Source of the DNA: JACPDI01 sp035463475
GTDB lineage: Bacteria; Acidobacteriota; Vicinamibacteria; Vicinamibacterales; 2-12-FULL-66-21
Length of the DNA: 64,000 bases
Assembly: GCA_035463475.1 (NCBI GenBank)
Contig: DATHTE010000058.1
Span: 40,788 to 104,787 of the forward strand
Reading direction: 5' to 3'
Positions within the stretch are counted from its first letter, which is position 1; each line of letters starts with the position of its first letter. The notes under the pieces are model-generated. The model saw nothing but the letters and a program-made list of their open reading frames with translations, was not told the origin of the DNA and made no database searches. Position numbers and translations under genes: made by a program. Below are positions 41,843 through 52,265 of the stretch, one piece after another.

Positions 41843-44305
41843 ATGGAAGCCCTGCTGAAAGACATCAAGTACGGGGCGCGCCTCCTGCTGCGGAATCCTG
41901 GCTTCGCTTTCGTCGCCGTGATCTCCCTGGCGCTGGGCATCGGGGCGAACACCGCGATCTTCAGCGTCGTGCAGCGACTGCTCGACAGCCCCTTCCCGGT
42001 CGAATCGCCCCGGCAGCTCGTATCGATCTTCATGACCGACCGCCGCAACCCGGGCAACCTGCCGTTCTCGCACCTGAACTTCACGGACGTCCGGGAGCAG
42101 AACAGTGTCTTCACCGACGCCGCCGCGTTCGCGTTCGCGCAGGTGAACTACCTCGGCGAAGGAGGCGCCTCCGAGCAGCTGGCGACGCAGGTGGCCTCCG
42201 GCAACTACTTCGACGTGCTGGGCGTCCAGCCGGCGCTGGGGCGCACCTTTCGCGCGGACGAGGACGGCGCGCCGGGCAGCGGATCCGTCACCGTCATCAG
42301 CTACGGTCTGTGGGAGCGTGTGTTCGGCCGCAGCCCGGACATCCTCGGGCGTACGCTCTCGCTGAACCGCCGGCCGTTCACGGTCATCGGGGTGGCTCCT
42401 GCCGGGTTCACCGGCACCTTCGTGCTCGGTGCGCCCGACCTGTGGGTGCCGATGTCGAACTACGAGTTCGTGCAGCCAGGCTTCACCTGGTACCAAGAGC
42501 GTCGCGGACTGCTGCTGTTCGCGTTCGCCCGGCTGAAACCGGGCGCCACGATTGGCCAGGCGCAGGCCAACCTGAAGACGCTCGGCTCGCAGCTCGAGCG
42601 CGACTTCCCGAACGACAACGAGGGGCGCAGCTTTGGCGCGCTGCCGCTGCTCGAGGCGCGCATCAACCCGCAGGGCGGACGCGGGCCGCTGGTTCAGGTG
42701 TCGCTGCTGCTGATGGTGATCGTCGGCGTCGTCCTTCTTATCGCGTGCGCCAACCTGGCCAACCTGCTGCTCGCGCGGGGCACGGCCCGCGCGCGCGAGA
42801 TTGCCGTGCGGCTGGCGCTCGGTGCTCGGCGCGGGCTGCTTGTCCGCCAACTGCTGACCGAAAGCGTGCTGCTGTCGATCCTCGGCGGTCTTGCGGGCCT
42901 GCTCGTCGGGTACTGGTGCCTGGACCTGATCCGGTCCGCGCCGTTGCGCCTCCCGCCCAACTTCATGCGCCAGATCGTGATCGACTCGCGCGTGATGGTC
43001 TTTACCGGCGCGCTCTCCATCGTCACGGGCCTGCTCTTCGGCCTGGCGCCAGCGCTCCGGGCATCGAAGCCGGACCTCGTGCCCGTGCTGAAGAACGAGA
43101 GCGTGCCGATCGCCGGCGGTCAGAGGGGGCGCCTGCGCTGGGTCACGCTCCGCCAGGCGCTCGTGGTGGCGCAGGTCGCGCTGTCGCTCGTCGCGCTGGT
43201 CGCTGCGGGACTGTTCCTCCGAAGCCTGCTCAAGACGCAGGACATCAACCCGGGCTTCGAGACGGATCGCGTGCTCACGGTCCGCTTCAACCTCGGTCGC
43301 GAGGGCTACACGCAGGAGCAGGCGCTGCAGTTCCACGATCGCCTGCTCGAGCGCGCGGCCGCGCTGCCAGGTGTCACCACCGTGGCGGTGGCGCAGAACC
43401 TGCCGTTCCAGGGCGGGTTCGCGCGCAGCGTCCTGCTCGAGGGGGCCGAGCAGTCCGAACGCAATCGCACGCTCGTGCAGGTGAACCTCGTGTCACCGGG
43501 CTACCTCCGCACGGTGGGCATTCCCCTGATGCGCGGGCGCGACTTCACGGCTCAGGACACGGAAGCCACGCCGCTCGTCGTCATCATCAATCAGACGATG
43601 GCGGACCGGTTCTACCCGAAGGGAGACGCGATCGGACGGCGTTTCCGGTTCTTCGGCGACACGACGGACACCACGATCATCGGGATCGCGCGCGACGCGA
43701 AGTACAACGGCCTGACGGAGGATCCGCAGCCCTTCGCGTATCTCCCCTTGCGCCAGGTGTACAACCCGGCGGTGAGCCTGCTCGCGCGCGCGCAGGGGGA
43801 CGGGACGCAGCTGGCCTCCGAGGCGCGCGCCATCGTGCAGCAGCTCGATCCCCGCCTCACCATCCTGAACGTGGGCACGCTGCGGGACCAGGTGGACCTG
43901 GTGCTCTCGCCGCAGCGTGTCATCGTGGTGCTGCTGGGGGTGTTCGGCGCGGTCGCGCTCGGGCTGGCCTCGCTCGGCCTCTACGGCGTGGCGAGCTACT
44001 CGGTATCGCAGCGCACGCGTGAAATCGGCATCCGGATGGCGCTCGGCGCCACACGCCGGAGCGTGCTCCGGCTCGTGCTGCTGCAGGGGCTCGGGCTCGT
44101 CGCGGTCGGCGTCGTCGCCGGCGTGGCAATCGCGGCCGTGCTCGCGTCCCTCATCCGCGGGCTGCTGGTCGGTGTGCAGCCGGCCGACCCCGTGACGCTC
44201 GTCGCGACCTCCGTGCTGCTCATCGTCATCGCGACCGTTGCCAGCTACATTCCCGCGCGGCGGGCGACCCGCATCGATCCCCTGCTCGCGCTCCGGTACG
44301 AATAA
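41843..44305 (+). CDS. ADOP-type ABC transporter permease (second of tandem pair)
   Basis: An 820-residue permease of the same family as its upstream neighbour but clearly diverged (MEALLKDIKYGARLLLR, ALGIGANTAIFSVVQRLL, RAREIAVRLALGAR, SQRTREIGIRMALGAT, RIDPLLALRYE). Two periplasmic domains and two sets of FtsX helices are visible. A GGGAG ribosome-binding site precedes the ATG. The stop TAA shares one base with the start of the regulator gene, so permease and regulator are translationally linked. Confidence 0.93.
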   Translation: MEALLKDIKYGARLLLRNPGFAFVAVISLALGIGANTAIFSVVQRLLDSPFPVESPRQLVSIFMTDRRNPGNLPFSHLNFTDVREQNSVFTDAAAFAFAQVNYLGEGGASEQLATQVASGNYFDVLGVQPALGRTFRADEDGAPGSGSVTVISYGLWERVFGRSPDILGRTLSLNRRPFTVIGVAPAGFTGTFVLGAPDLWVPMSNYEFVQPGFTWYQERRGLLLFAFARLKPGATIGQAQANLKTLGSQLERDFPNDNEGRSFGALPLLEARINPQGGRGPLVQVSLLLMVIVGVVLLIACANLANLLLARGTARAREIAVRLALGARRGLLVRQLLTESVLLSILGGLAGLLVGYWCLDLIRSAPLRLPPNFMRQIVIDSRVMVFTGALSIVTGLLFGLAPALRASKPDLVPVLKNESVPIAGGQRGRLRWVTLRQALVVAQVALSLVALVAAGLFLRSLLKTQDINPGFETDRVLTVRFNLGREGYTQEQALQFHDRLLERAAALPGVTTVAVAQNLPFQGGFARSVLLEGAEQSERNRTLVQVNLVSPGYLRTVGIPLMRGRDFTAQDTEATPLVVIINQTMADRFYPKGDAIGRRFRFFGDTTDTTIIGIARDAKYNGLTEDPQPFAYLPLRQVYNPAVSLLARAQGDGTQLASEARAIVQQLDPRLTILNVGTLRDQVDLVLSPQRVIVVLLGVFGAVALGLASLGLYGVASYSVSQRTREIGIRMALGATRRSVLRLVLLQGLGLVAVGVVAGVAIAAVLASLIRGLLVGVQPADPVTLVATSVLLIVIATVASYIPARRATRIDPLLALRYE

Positions 44306-45723
44306 TGGCCCAGCACACGATCGCCGATCGAGACCCGCTTGCCGTTCCGGCCGACGCCCGCGGCCGCGCCACCGTCGCGCGCGTGCTCGTGGCCGACGAC
44401 CAGCCGGACGTGCTCGAGGCCCTCCGCCTGCTCCTCAAGGGCGAGGGCTATCACCTGGAGACCGCTTCGTCGCCCGCGGGCCTGCTCGCGGCGCTCGACG
44501 CGCGCGAGTTCGACGTCGTGCTCATGGATCTCAACTACGCCCGGGACACGACCTCGGGCGAGGAAGGGCTCGATCTCCTCTCGCGCATCCAGCGGATGGA
44601 TGGCACGCTGCCGGTGGTTGTCATGACGGCGTGGGGGAGCGTCGAACTCGCCGTTGAGGCGATGCGGCGCGGCGCGCGCGATTTCATCCAGAAACCGTGG
44701 GACAACGCGCGCCTGCTGGCGATCATCCGCACGCAGGTCGAGCTGAGCCAGGCGCTCCGCCGCGGGCGGCGCCTCGAGGCGGAGAACCGGCTGCTGCGCG
44801 ACGAGACCCGCCCGCAGGTCGTCGCCGAGTCTCCAGCGATGCAGCAGGTCCTCCAGGTCGTCTCGCGCATCGCCCCGTCCGACGCCAACGTGCTCATCCT
44901 CGGCGAGAACGGCACCGGCAAAGGGCTGATCGCGCAGCTCATTCACTCCATGTCGCTGCGCGCCTCGCGGCCCATGGTGACGATCAACGCCGGCGGCATC
45001 TCCGAGGGGGTCTTCGAGTCGGAACTGTTCGGACACGTGCGCGGCGCGTTCACCGACGCAAGGACCGACCGCGTCGGACGCTTCGAGCTGGCGAACGGCG
45101 GCACGCTGTTCCTCGACGAGATCGCGAACGTTCCGCTCAGCCAGCAGCAGAAGCTGCTGCGCGTCATCGAGACCGGGGAGTTCGAGCCGCTCGGCTCCTC
45201 GCGCACCCGGCGCGCGGACGTACGCCTGATTTCCGCCACGAACTCGGACCTCAGCGACGAGATTGCCGGGGGGCGCTTCCGGCAGGACCTGCTGTTCCGG
45301 CTGAACACCGTCGAGGTGCGGTTGCCGTCGCTCCGCGACCGCCGGGAGGACGTGCCGCTGCTCGCGCAGCAGTTCCTTCGCCAACACGCGCAGCGTTATC
45401 GCAAGAAGGTCACCGGCTTCGACGGCAGCGCGATGCAGTCGCTGCTCGAGCACTCCTGGCCGGGCAACGTGCGCGAGCTGGATCACGCCATCGAGCGCGC
45501 GGTCCTGCTCACGCAGGGACCGCAGATCAAGGCCGCGGACCTCGCCCTGCGGATCAACCGCGACGCGGTTGGGCGCCTCGAGGACATGAGTCTCGAGGAC
45601 GTGGAGTGCTTTCTGATCAAGAAGGCGATGACGCGTTTCGGAGGCAACGTGAGCCAGGCGGCGAAGGCGCTGGGCCTGAGTCGCAGCGCCCTGTATCGCC
45701 GCCTGCAGCGTTACGGTTTGTAG
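44305..45723 (+). CDS. NtrC-family sigma-54-dependent response regulator
   Basis: A 472-residue regulator: receiver domain (about 22-140; VLVADDQPDVLEALRLL, VVLMDLNY with the phosphorylated Asp, VVMTAWGS), AAA+ domain (about 165-395; GENGTGKGLIAQL Walker A, LFLDEIAN Walker B) and a Fis-type HTH at the end (GGNVSQAAKALGLSRSALYRR). The sigma-54 contact loop reads GAFTDA instead of the canonical GAFTGA. It pairs with the following histidine kinase and probably activates the sigma-54-like promoter at the head of the efflux cluster. Confidence 0.95.
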   Translation: MAQHTIADRDPLAVPADARGRATVARVLVADDQPDVLEALRLLLKGEGYHLETASSPAGLLAALDAREFDVVLMDLNYARDTTSGEEGLDLLSRIQRMDGTLPVVVMTAWGSVELAVEAMRRGARDFIQKPWDNARLLAIIRTQVELSQALRRGRRLEAENRLLRDETRPQVVAESPAMQQVLQVVSRIAPSDANVLILGENGTGKGLIAQLIHSMSLRASRPMVTINAGGISEGVFESELFGHVRGAFTDARTDRVGRFELANGGTLFLDEIANVPLSQQQKLLRVIETGEFEPLGSSRTRRADVRLISATNSDLSDEIAGGRFRQDLLFRLNTVEVRLPSLRDRREDVPLLAQQFLRQHAQRYRKKVTGFDGSAMQSLLEHSWPGNVRELDHAIERAVLLTQGPQIKAADLALRINRDAVGRLEDMSLEDVECFLIKKAMTRFGGNVSQAAKALGLSRSALYRRLQRYGL

Positions 45724-45728
45724 AGGTT

Positions 45729-45803
45729 TTGAACCGCAGGGGACGCGGGGAACGCCGACGATCATGACCGCAGGGGACGCAGTCCCCTGCGTCCCCGCGG
45801 TTG
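45729..45803. repeat. GC-rich nested palindrome between regulator and kinase genes
   Basis: The sequence AACCGCAGGGGACGCGGGGA is matched near its end by an imperfect reverse complement TCCCCTGCGTCCCCGCGGTT, and a tight hairpin AGGGGACGCAGTCCCCT lies between. It occupies most of the spacer between the response regulator and the kinase, so it may partly terminate transcription and lower expression of the kinase and lyase. Confidence 0.75.
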
Positions 45804-45878
45804 ATGATGTTCTCCGCGATCCCTGCGGGTTGAAGCCGCGGCGGCGGGCACGAGGTTTGGGTAAACTACACCGATCCC

Positions 45879-47251
45879 GTGACTTCCGTGTCCTCCGCGG
45901 TCAAACGCCTCTCAGCCCGCGCACCACACCGGCGGCAGCCCCGCCTCACGCACGATGCGCGCGTGCTGCTGATGGCGCTCGCCGCGGCCGCCCCTGGCAG
46001 CGTCATCTCCCTCATCCTGCTCTGGACCGGGAACTTCACGCCCAAGGTCCAGTGGACGCTGACCGTCTTGATCCTTGCCGTTCTGCTCGGCTTCGCGCTC
46101 GCCCTTCGCGAGCGCGTCGTCATTCCGCTGCAGACGCTTTCGAACCTCCTCGCCGCGCTCAGCGAGGGGGACTTCTCGATCCGCGCGCGCGGCGCCAGCC
46201 GCGAGGACCCGCTCGGGCAGGTCATGGTGGAGGTGAACGCGCTCGTCGACATCCTTCGCGACCAGCGACTCGGCGCCCTCGAAGCAACGACGCTCCTCCG
46301 CAAGGTCATGGCGGAGATCGACGTCGCGGTGTTCACGTTCGACGACGAACGCCGTCTGAAGCTCGTGAACCGCGCCGCGGCCGATCTCCTCGGCCAGCCG
46401 CCTGAGCGCCTGCTCGGACGAAACGCGGGCGAGCTGGGCCTGGACGATTGCCTCGAGGGGGACTCACCCCGCGTGTTGAACGCAACGTTTCCCGCGGGTC
46501 CGGGCCGTTGGGAAATCCGCCGGAGCGAGTTTCGGCAGGGGGGCCGGCCCCACGAGCTCCTCGTGCTCTCGGACCTCAGTCGCGTACTTCGCCAGGAGGA
46601 GCGCCAGGCGTGGCAGCGCCTCATTCGGGTGATCGGGCACGAGATGAACAACTCGCTGGCGCCCATCAAGTCGATCGCCGGCAGCCTCTCGGCGCTCGTG
46701 GAGCGGGAAACGCCGCCGGACGACTGGCAGGAGGATCTCCGGCGCGGTTTGACCGTCATCGCGACGCGGTCGGACTCGCTGTCGCGCTTCATGACCGCGT
46801 ACGCGAGGCTCGCGCGGCTGCCCGCGCCGAAACCGCAGCCGGTCGACGTCGCGCCCTTTGTCGCCCGCGTGGCCGGGCTCGAGCAGCGCGTCCGAGTCGA
46901 GGTGGTCAGCGGCCCGCCCGGGATCGTTCACGCAGACAACGATCAACTCGAGCAGGCGCTGATCAACCTGGTCAGGAACGCGGCGGACGCGGCGTCCCAG
47001 ACGCGGGGCGGCGTCCGCGTCGGCTGGCAGCGGCGCGCCGGCGCCTTCGAACTGTGGGTCGAAGACGACGGGCCGGGGCTCGCGAACACCAGCAATCTCT
47101 TCGTGCCGTTCTACACAACCAAGCCGGGAGGCTCCGGGATCGGGCTGGTGTTGAGCCGTCAGATCGCCGAAGCGCACGGGGGCACCGTCTCCCTCGAGAA
47201 CCGCCCCGACACCCGCGGGTGCCGGGCGACTATCCGCCTGCCACTCATGCA

Positions 47252-47255
<4 letters not shown>
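45879..47255 (+). CDS. NtrY-like sensor histidine kinase
   Basis: A 458-residue kinase: two membrane helices (about 30-50, VLLMALAAAAPGSVISLILL, and 57-77), a HAMP-like segment, a PAS domain (about 145-215, VAVFTFDDERRLKLVNRAA), the H-box VIGHEMNNSLAPIKS, and an ATPase domain (NLVRNAADAAS, DDGPGLAN, GGSGIGLVLSRQIAE). There is almost no periplasmic loop, so the signal is probably cytoplasmic or within the membrane. GTG start; no strong ribosome-binding site. Its stop overlaps the start of the lyase gene by four bases. Confidence 0.92.
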
Positions 47256-48640
<1,385 letters not shown>

Positions 48641-48789
48641 GGCGAGAAGAGGGCGCGCCCCATCCGAAAACCGAAGGGGCGGGGACATGAACCGGCTGTG
48701 GGCTCCAGGCTCATTCCGCGCCCCTTCTCACGCCCGGACGGCGCATGCGGCCGGCGGGGTTGCTCAAATCACTCTGCGTCGAACTCTCG

Positions 48790-50016
48790 TCAAAACGCTC
48801 CCACGTACAGTCTTCGGATTGGGCGGCCGTCCTTGCTCACCGTGCCCGGCGCGACCGCGGCCCCCTTGACGGCGGTCTCAACCATCGAGGGAGACACGCT
48901 CGTGTTGGCCGACAGGTACAGCGCACCCGCGCCGGCACCGTGCGGCGACGCCATCGACGTGCCCGACATCGTCGCCGTGCCGCCCGTACTGCTCGTGGAG
49001 AGGATGCTCACGCCCGGCGCCCAGACGTCGACGCACGTCCCATAGTTGCTGAAGGACGCCTCGCGCTCGGCGTTGTCGACCGCCGCCACCGTCATGATGC
49101 CGTTGGTCGTCCCCGCGCCCGCCCGCGCCGGAGAGTAGCTGCAGGCGTTGGCGCCGTTGTTGCCCGCAGCCACCGCGTAGAACACGCCCGCGGCCGCCGA
49201 GCGCCGCACGGCGTCGTCCAGTGCCGTGCTGGCAGCGCCGCCCAGGCTCATGTTCGCCACGGCGGGCCCCACGAAGTTCGCGGTCACCCAGTCGATACCC
49301 TTGATCACGCTGGACGTCTTCCCGCTCCCGTTGCAGCCCAGCACTTTCACGCCCGTGAGGTTCACGCCCGGGGCGACGCCGACGACGTAGCCGGCATCGT
49401 CACGCGCGCCGATGGTGCCGGCGACGTGCGTCCCGTGGCCGTGGCAGTCGGTGTTCTTGCCACCCGCGAAGTTCACATGGCGGACGAGGTTCAGGTCGGC
49501 GTGCGTCGCGATCCCCGTGTCGATCACGTAAGCGTTGACGTTGCTGACGGCTCCCGATCCGTTGCCCGCAAGGGCCGAGCTGACGTCCGCGCCGATGCGA
49601 TTGACGCCCCAGGGAATGGTCTGCGCGACGACGCTCATCTCTCCGTCCGCTTCAATGAAGGCAACGGAGGGATCGTTTTCGAGCTCCGCGATCTGGTGTG
49701 GCGACAGCCGGGCTGCGAAGCCGCGGATCGCGTGGCTGTAGACGTGGTCCGCGCGGAAGCGTCCGCGGGTTTCCAGGGCCTGCACCGCCCCGGCGACGTC
49801 GCGCCGCACGTAACCCCACCCTTCCGGATCGGCGTTCCGTCGCTCGTCAGCGCGATAGTCCCGGGCGTAAGGCGCCAGGTCTGTCCCCTCGTCGAAGATC
49901 ACGATCACGGCGAGCCGCGCGTCCGAACGCTGCGCGGCGCCGTGAGACGGCACGGCAGCGATGATGGCGGCGACGAGGGCAGTGAATACGAGGTGTCTCA
50001 GGGCCCGGGTTGACAT
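48790..50016 (-). CDS. Secreted subtilisin-like serine protease (S8, proteinase K type)
   Basis: A 408-residue secreted protease. A signal peptide (ending SHGAAQ, about residue 29) and an I9-type propeptide (about 35-125) precede the catalytic domain. The triad is visible as VIDTGIATHAD, HGHGTHVAGTIG and GTSMASPHGAG, with AAGNNGAN for the oxyanion hole. Several cysteines (CHGHG, LGCNGSG, ACSY, TCVD) suggest disulfides. It should digest extracellular protein. GAAGGGAATG precedes the ATG. Divergent from the MscS gene. Confidence 0.93.
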   Translation of the reverse strand: MSTRALRHLVFTALVAAIIAAVPSHGAAQRSDARLAVIVIFDEGTDLAPYARDYRADERRNADPEGWGYVRRDVAGAVQALETRGRFRADHVYSHAIRGFAARLSPHQIAELENDPSVAFIEADGEMSVVAQTIPWGVNRIGADVSSALAGNGSGAVSNVNAYVIDTGIATHADLNLVRHVNFAGGKNTDCHGHGTHVAGTIGARDDAGYVVGVAPGVNLTGVKVLGCNGSGKTSSVIKGIDWVTANFVGPAVANMSLGGAASTALDDAVRRSAAAGVFYAVAAGNNGANACSYSPARAGAGTTNGIMTVAAVDNAEREASFSNYGTCVDVWAPGVSILSTSSTGGTATMSGTSMASPHGAGAGALYLSANTSVSPSMVETAVKGAAVAPGTVSKDGRPIRRLYVGAF

Positions 50017-50227
50017 GCGTTCATTCCCTTCAAATCCCGAAGCCGAGGCGCGGCTGCGGCTCGAGCGAAACGCATTCTAACTTCCGCTCCCAAGGCATGT
50101 GAATCCCCTGAAAGTACCGGTTTGCACGTCGGGGAGTGCTCCGCGAGTACTGGTACTCGCGTACTGCCGTGTGCGCGTCGGTGCGCGAAGCTGCGCGACT
50201 CCCGACGCGCTGAGCTATCTTGGTCCC

Positions 50228-51343
50228 ATGTGGTACCGCATCTTCGCCTCTCCTCCGCCGTTGCACGTGCTCGTGGCGGGCGCCGTTGTGACCCTGGCCG
50301 CGGCATATGTCGTCGCCTTCATCGCCGCGCGGCTCGTCCGCGCGGTTCTGATTCTCGTCGTCGGCGGCAAGGACGTCGCGGCGCGTTCGAGCCCCGCGAT
50401 CCGCAACCCGGCCCGAATGGTCGGCTGGTTCGTTTTTCTGCTGGCGGCCGCGGCCTTCTTCTTCCCGAGCATCGAGGCGCTCGGCTACCGGTCGCGGGCC
50501 GGACTGCCGCTGCGGACCCTCAGCGACTGGTTCTTCGCGTCCGGGCTGCGCATCCTGCTGATCGGCGTCCTCGCCTACGCCGCGGTGCGCATCGTCGTCC
50601 TCCTCGTACGCCGCTTGGAGGACGACGTGAGCCGATCGGGGCAGGGGCTGGATGTCGTCGAGCGCGCCAAGCGGGTGCGCACGCTCGGCAGCCTGATGCG
50701 CCAGGTGGTCACCGCGGCCGTGCTGGTGGTGGCTGCGCTGATGATCCTGCGCGAGTTGCGCCTCGACATCATGCCGCTCCTCTCGGCCGCCGGGATTGCG
50801 GGGATCGCGCTCGGCTTCGGCGCGCAGACCCTCGTGCGCGACATGATCGCCGGCTTCTTTCTCACGTTCGAAGACCAGGTGCGGGTCGGGGATGTCGTCA
50901 GCGTGAACAACATCGGCGGGCTCGTCGAGGAAATCAACCTCCGCACGATTGTGATGCGCGACTTCGACGGCACCGTGCACATCGTCCCTGCCGGGACGAT
51001 CGCGACGCTGTCCAACAAGTCGCGCGACTTCGCGTACGCGGTGATCGACGTGACGGTCGGGTACGAGGAAGATCCGGACCGCGTGATGCACCTCCTCCGC
51101 GAGGTGGGCGCCAGCCTTCAGGCGGACGCCGCGTGGCAGCCCCACGTCCTCGCCCCCATGGAGGTCGTCGGCGTCGAGTCGATCGACAACTGGCAGGTGA
51201 CGATCAAGCTCCGCATGAAGACGATGGCGCTGAAGCAGTGGGACGTCGGGCGCGAGCTGCGCAGGCGGATACGTCGGATGCTCGAGGCCAATGCCATCCA
51301 CCCGCCCGTGCCGAGGCAGGACGTCGTGGTGAGGCAGGTGTAG
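50228..51343 (+). CDS. MscS-family mechanosensitive channel
   Basis: A 371-residue channel protein with about four to five membrane helices. The pore helix and following beta domain are recognisable: AAGIAGIALGFGAQTLVRDMI (TM3 region with Gly/Ala packing), FEDQVRVGDVVSVNN and DGTVHIVPAGTIATLSNKSRD, then the alpha/beta cytoplasmic cage (about 285-365). It relieves hypo-osmotic stress. The start is chosen at MWYRIF; the upstream in-frame extension lacks hydrophobic features. It converges with deoC across a short repeat tract. Confidence 0.92.
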   Translation: MWYRIFASPPPLHVLVAGAVVTLAAAYVVAFIAARLVRAVLILVVGGKDVAARSSPAIRNPARMVGWFVFLLAAAAFFFPSIEALGYRSRAGLPLRTLSDWFFASGLRILLIGVLAYAAVRIVVLLVRRLEDDVSRSGQGLDVVERAKRVRTLGSLMRQVVTAAVLVVAALMILRELRLDIMPLLSAAGIAGIALGFGAQTLVRDMIAGFFLTFEDQVRVGDVVSVNNIGGLVEEINLRTIVMRDFDGTVHIVPAGTIATLSNKSRDFAYAVIDVTVGYEEDPDRVMHLLREVGASLQADAAWQPHVLAPMEVVGVESIDNWQVTIKLRMKTMALKQWDVGRELRRRIRRMLEANAIHPPVPRQDVVVRQV

Positions 51344-51368
51344 GCTTCAGGCGTCAGGCCCCGATTCA
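51344..51368. repeat. Seven-base repeat tract between MscS and deoC genes
   Basis: GGCTTCA, GGCGTCA and GGCCCCG units fill the 22-base gap between two convergent stop codons. The complement contains CCTGACGCCTGA, which also occurs exactly at 58622-58633. The deoC stop TGA lies at the edge of this tract. Confidence 0.6.
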
Positions 51369-52265
51369 GTAGTTCTTCGAGGAGGGAGGCGGCGAGGCCG
51401 GGCTGTCGGAGCGGACGCGGCCTTCGGACTCCTGCACGATCTTCACGCCAGCCGAGGCGCCGATGCGCGTCGCGCCGGCGGCGACCATGGCCTTCAGTCC
51501 TTCGTAATCGCGGACGCCGCCGGCGGCCTTCACCCCCATGTCCTCGCCGACGACGCGCCGCATCAGCATCACGTCGGCCACCGTGGCGCCTCCCGGGCCG
51601 AACCCGGTCGAGGTCTTCACGAAGTTCGCCGCGGCGGCCTTGGCCAGCGTGCACGCGGTGATCTTCTCGTCGTCAGTGAGCAAAGCGGCTTCGATGATCA
51701 CCTTGCTCAGCACGCCGCTCTCGCGGCACGGCGACGTGACCGCCTCGATGTCGCGTTCCGCCACGCGGAGGTCCCCGGACTTGAGCGCGCCGACGTTGAT
51801 GACCATGTCGATCTCCGACGCGCCGTCGAAGATCGCGCGTCGCGTTTCGTAGTGCTTGACGTCCGCGGTGGTCGCGCCGAGCGGGAAGCCGACCACCGAG
51901 GTCACGCCCACGCCGCTCCCCCGCAGCCGCGCCGCCGCGAGCGCCACCCACGTCGGGTTCACGCACACCGTCGCGAACCGGAACTTCGCCGCTTCGGCGC
52001 ACAGCTTCTCGATTTCCTGCCGCGTGGCGTCCGGCTTGAGCAGGGTGTGGTCGATCATCGAGGACACCTCGCCGGCCGCCGCGCCGCTGGCGTGCAGCCC
52101 GAGCCGTGTCGCTCCCGCCTCGAGCACCCCCTGGAGGCGGTCGGGACAGCACTCGTACAGGACCGAGTGGCACGCGCACGCGTGACCGGCCTGGAGGTGG
52201 CCCGCCGCGGCGAGCACCTCTTCGGTCACAATCTCGATCAGCCGTGCCAGCTCCCGCTGATTCAT
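51366..52265 (-). CDS. deoC: Deoxyribose-phosphate aldolase with N-terminal extension
   Basis: A 299-residue class I aldolase splitting deoxyribose-5-phosphate to acetaldehyde and glyceraldehyde-3-phosphate. The DERA core begins near residue 68 (SSMIDHTLLKPDAT) and contains EIDMVINVGAL, FVKTSTGFGPGG with the Schiff-base lysine, and GVKAAGGVRD with the second lysine. The core is preceded by an amphipathic helix (NQRELARLIEIVTEEVLAAA) and a cysteine cluster (CACHSVLYECCPDRL) absent from ordinary DeoC. Such extensions occur on microcompartment-targeted DERA enzymes. Its ATG overlaps the rpiB-like stop by four bases; last gene of a four-gene operon. Confidence 0.93.
   Translation of the reverse strand: MNQRELARLIEIVTEEVLAAAGHLQAGHACACHSVLYECCPDRLQGVLEAGATRLGLHASGAAAGEVSSMIDHTLLKPDATRQEIEKLCAEAAKFRFATVCVNPTWVALAAARLRGSGVGVTSVVGFPLGATTADVKHYETRRAIFDGASEIDMVINVGALKSGDLRVAERDIEAVTSPCRESGVLSKVIIEAALLTDDEKITACTLAKAAAANFVKTSTGFGPGGATVADVMLMRRVVGEDMGVKAAGGVRDYEGLKAMVAAGATRIGASAGVKIVQESEGRVRSDSPASPPPSSKNY

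Noticed and set aside
46448..47251. In-frame 268-codon extension of the tryptophanase gene
   Set aside because: It overlaps the histidine kinase entirely in another frame, lacks any domain, and the ATG at 47252 fits both family length and the ATGA overlap.
48655..48690. CGCCCC/GGGGCG inverted repeat after the lyase gene as a terminator
   Set aside because: The stem is only six bases with a 14-base loop and no T-run; too weak to call.
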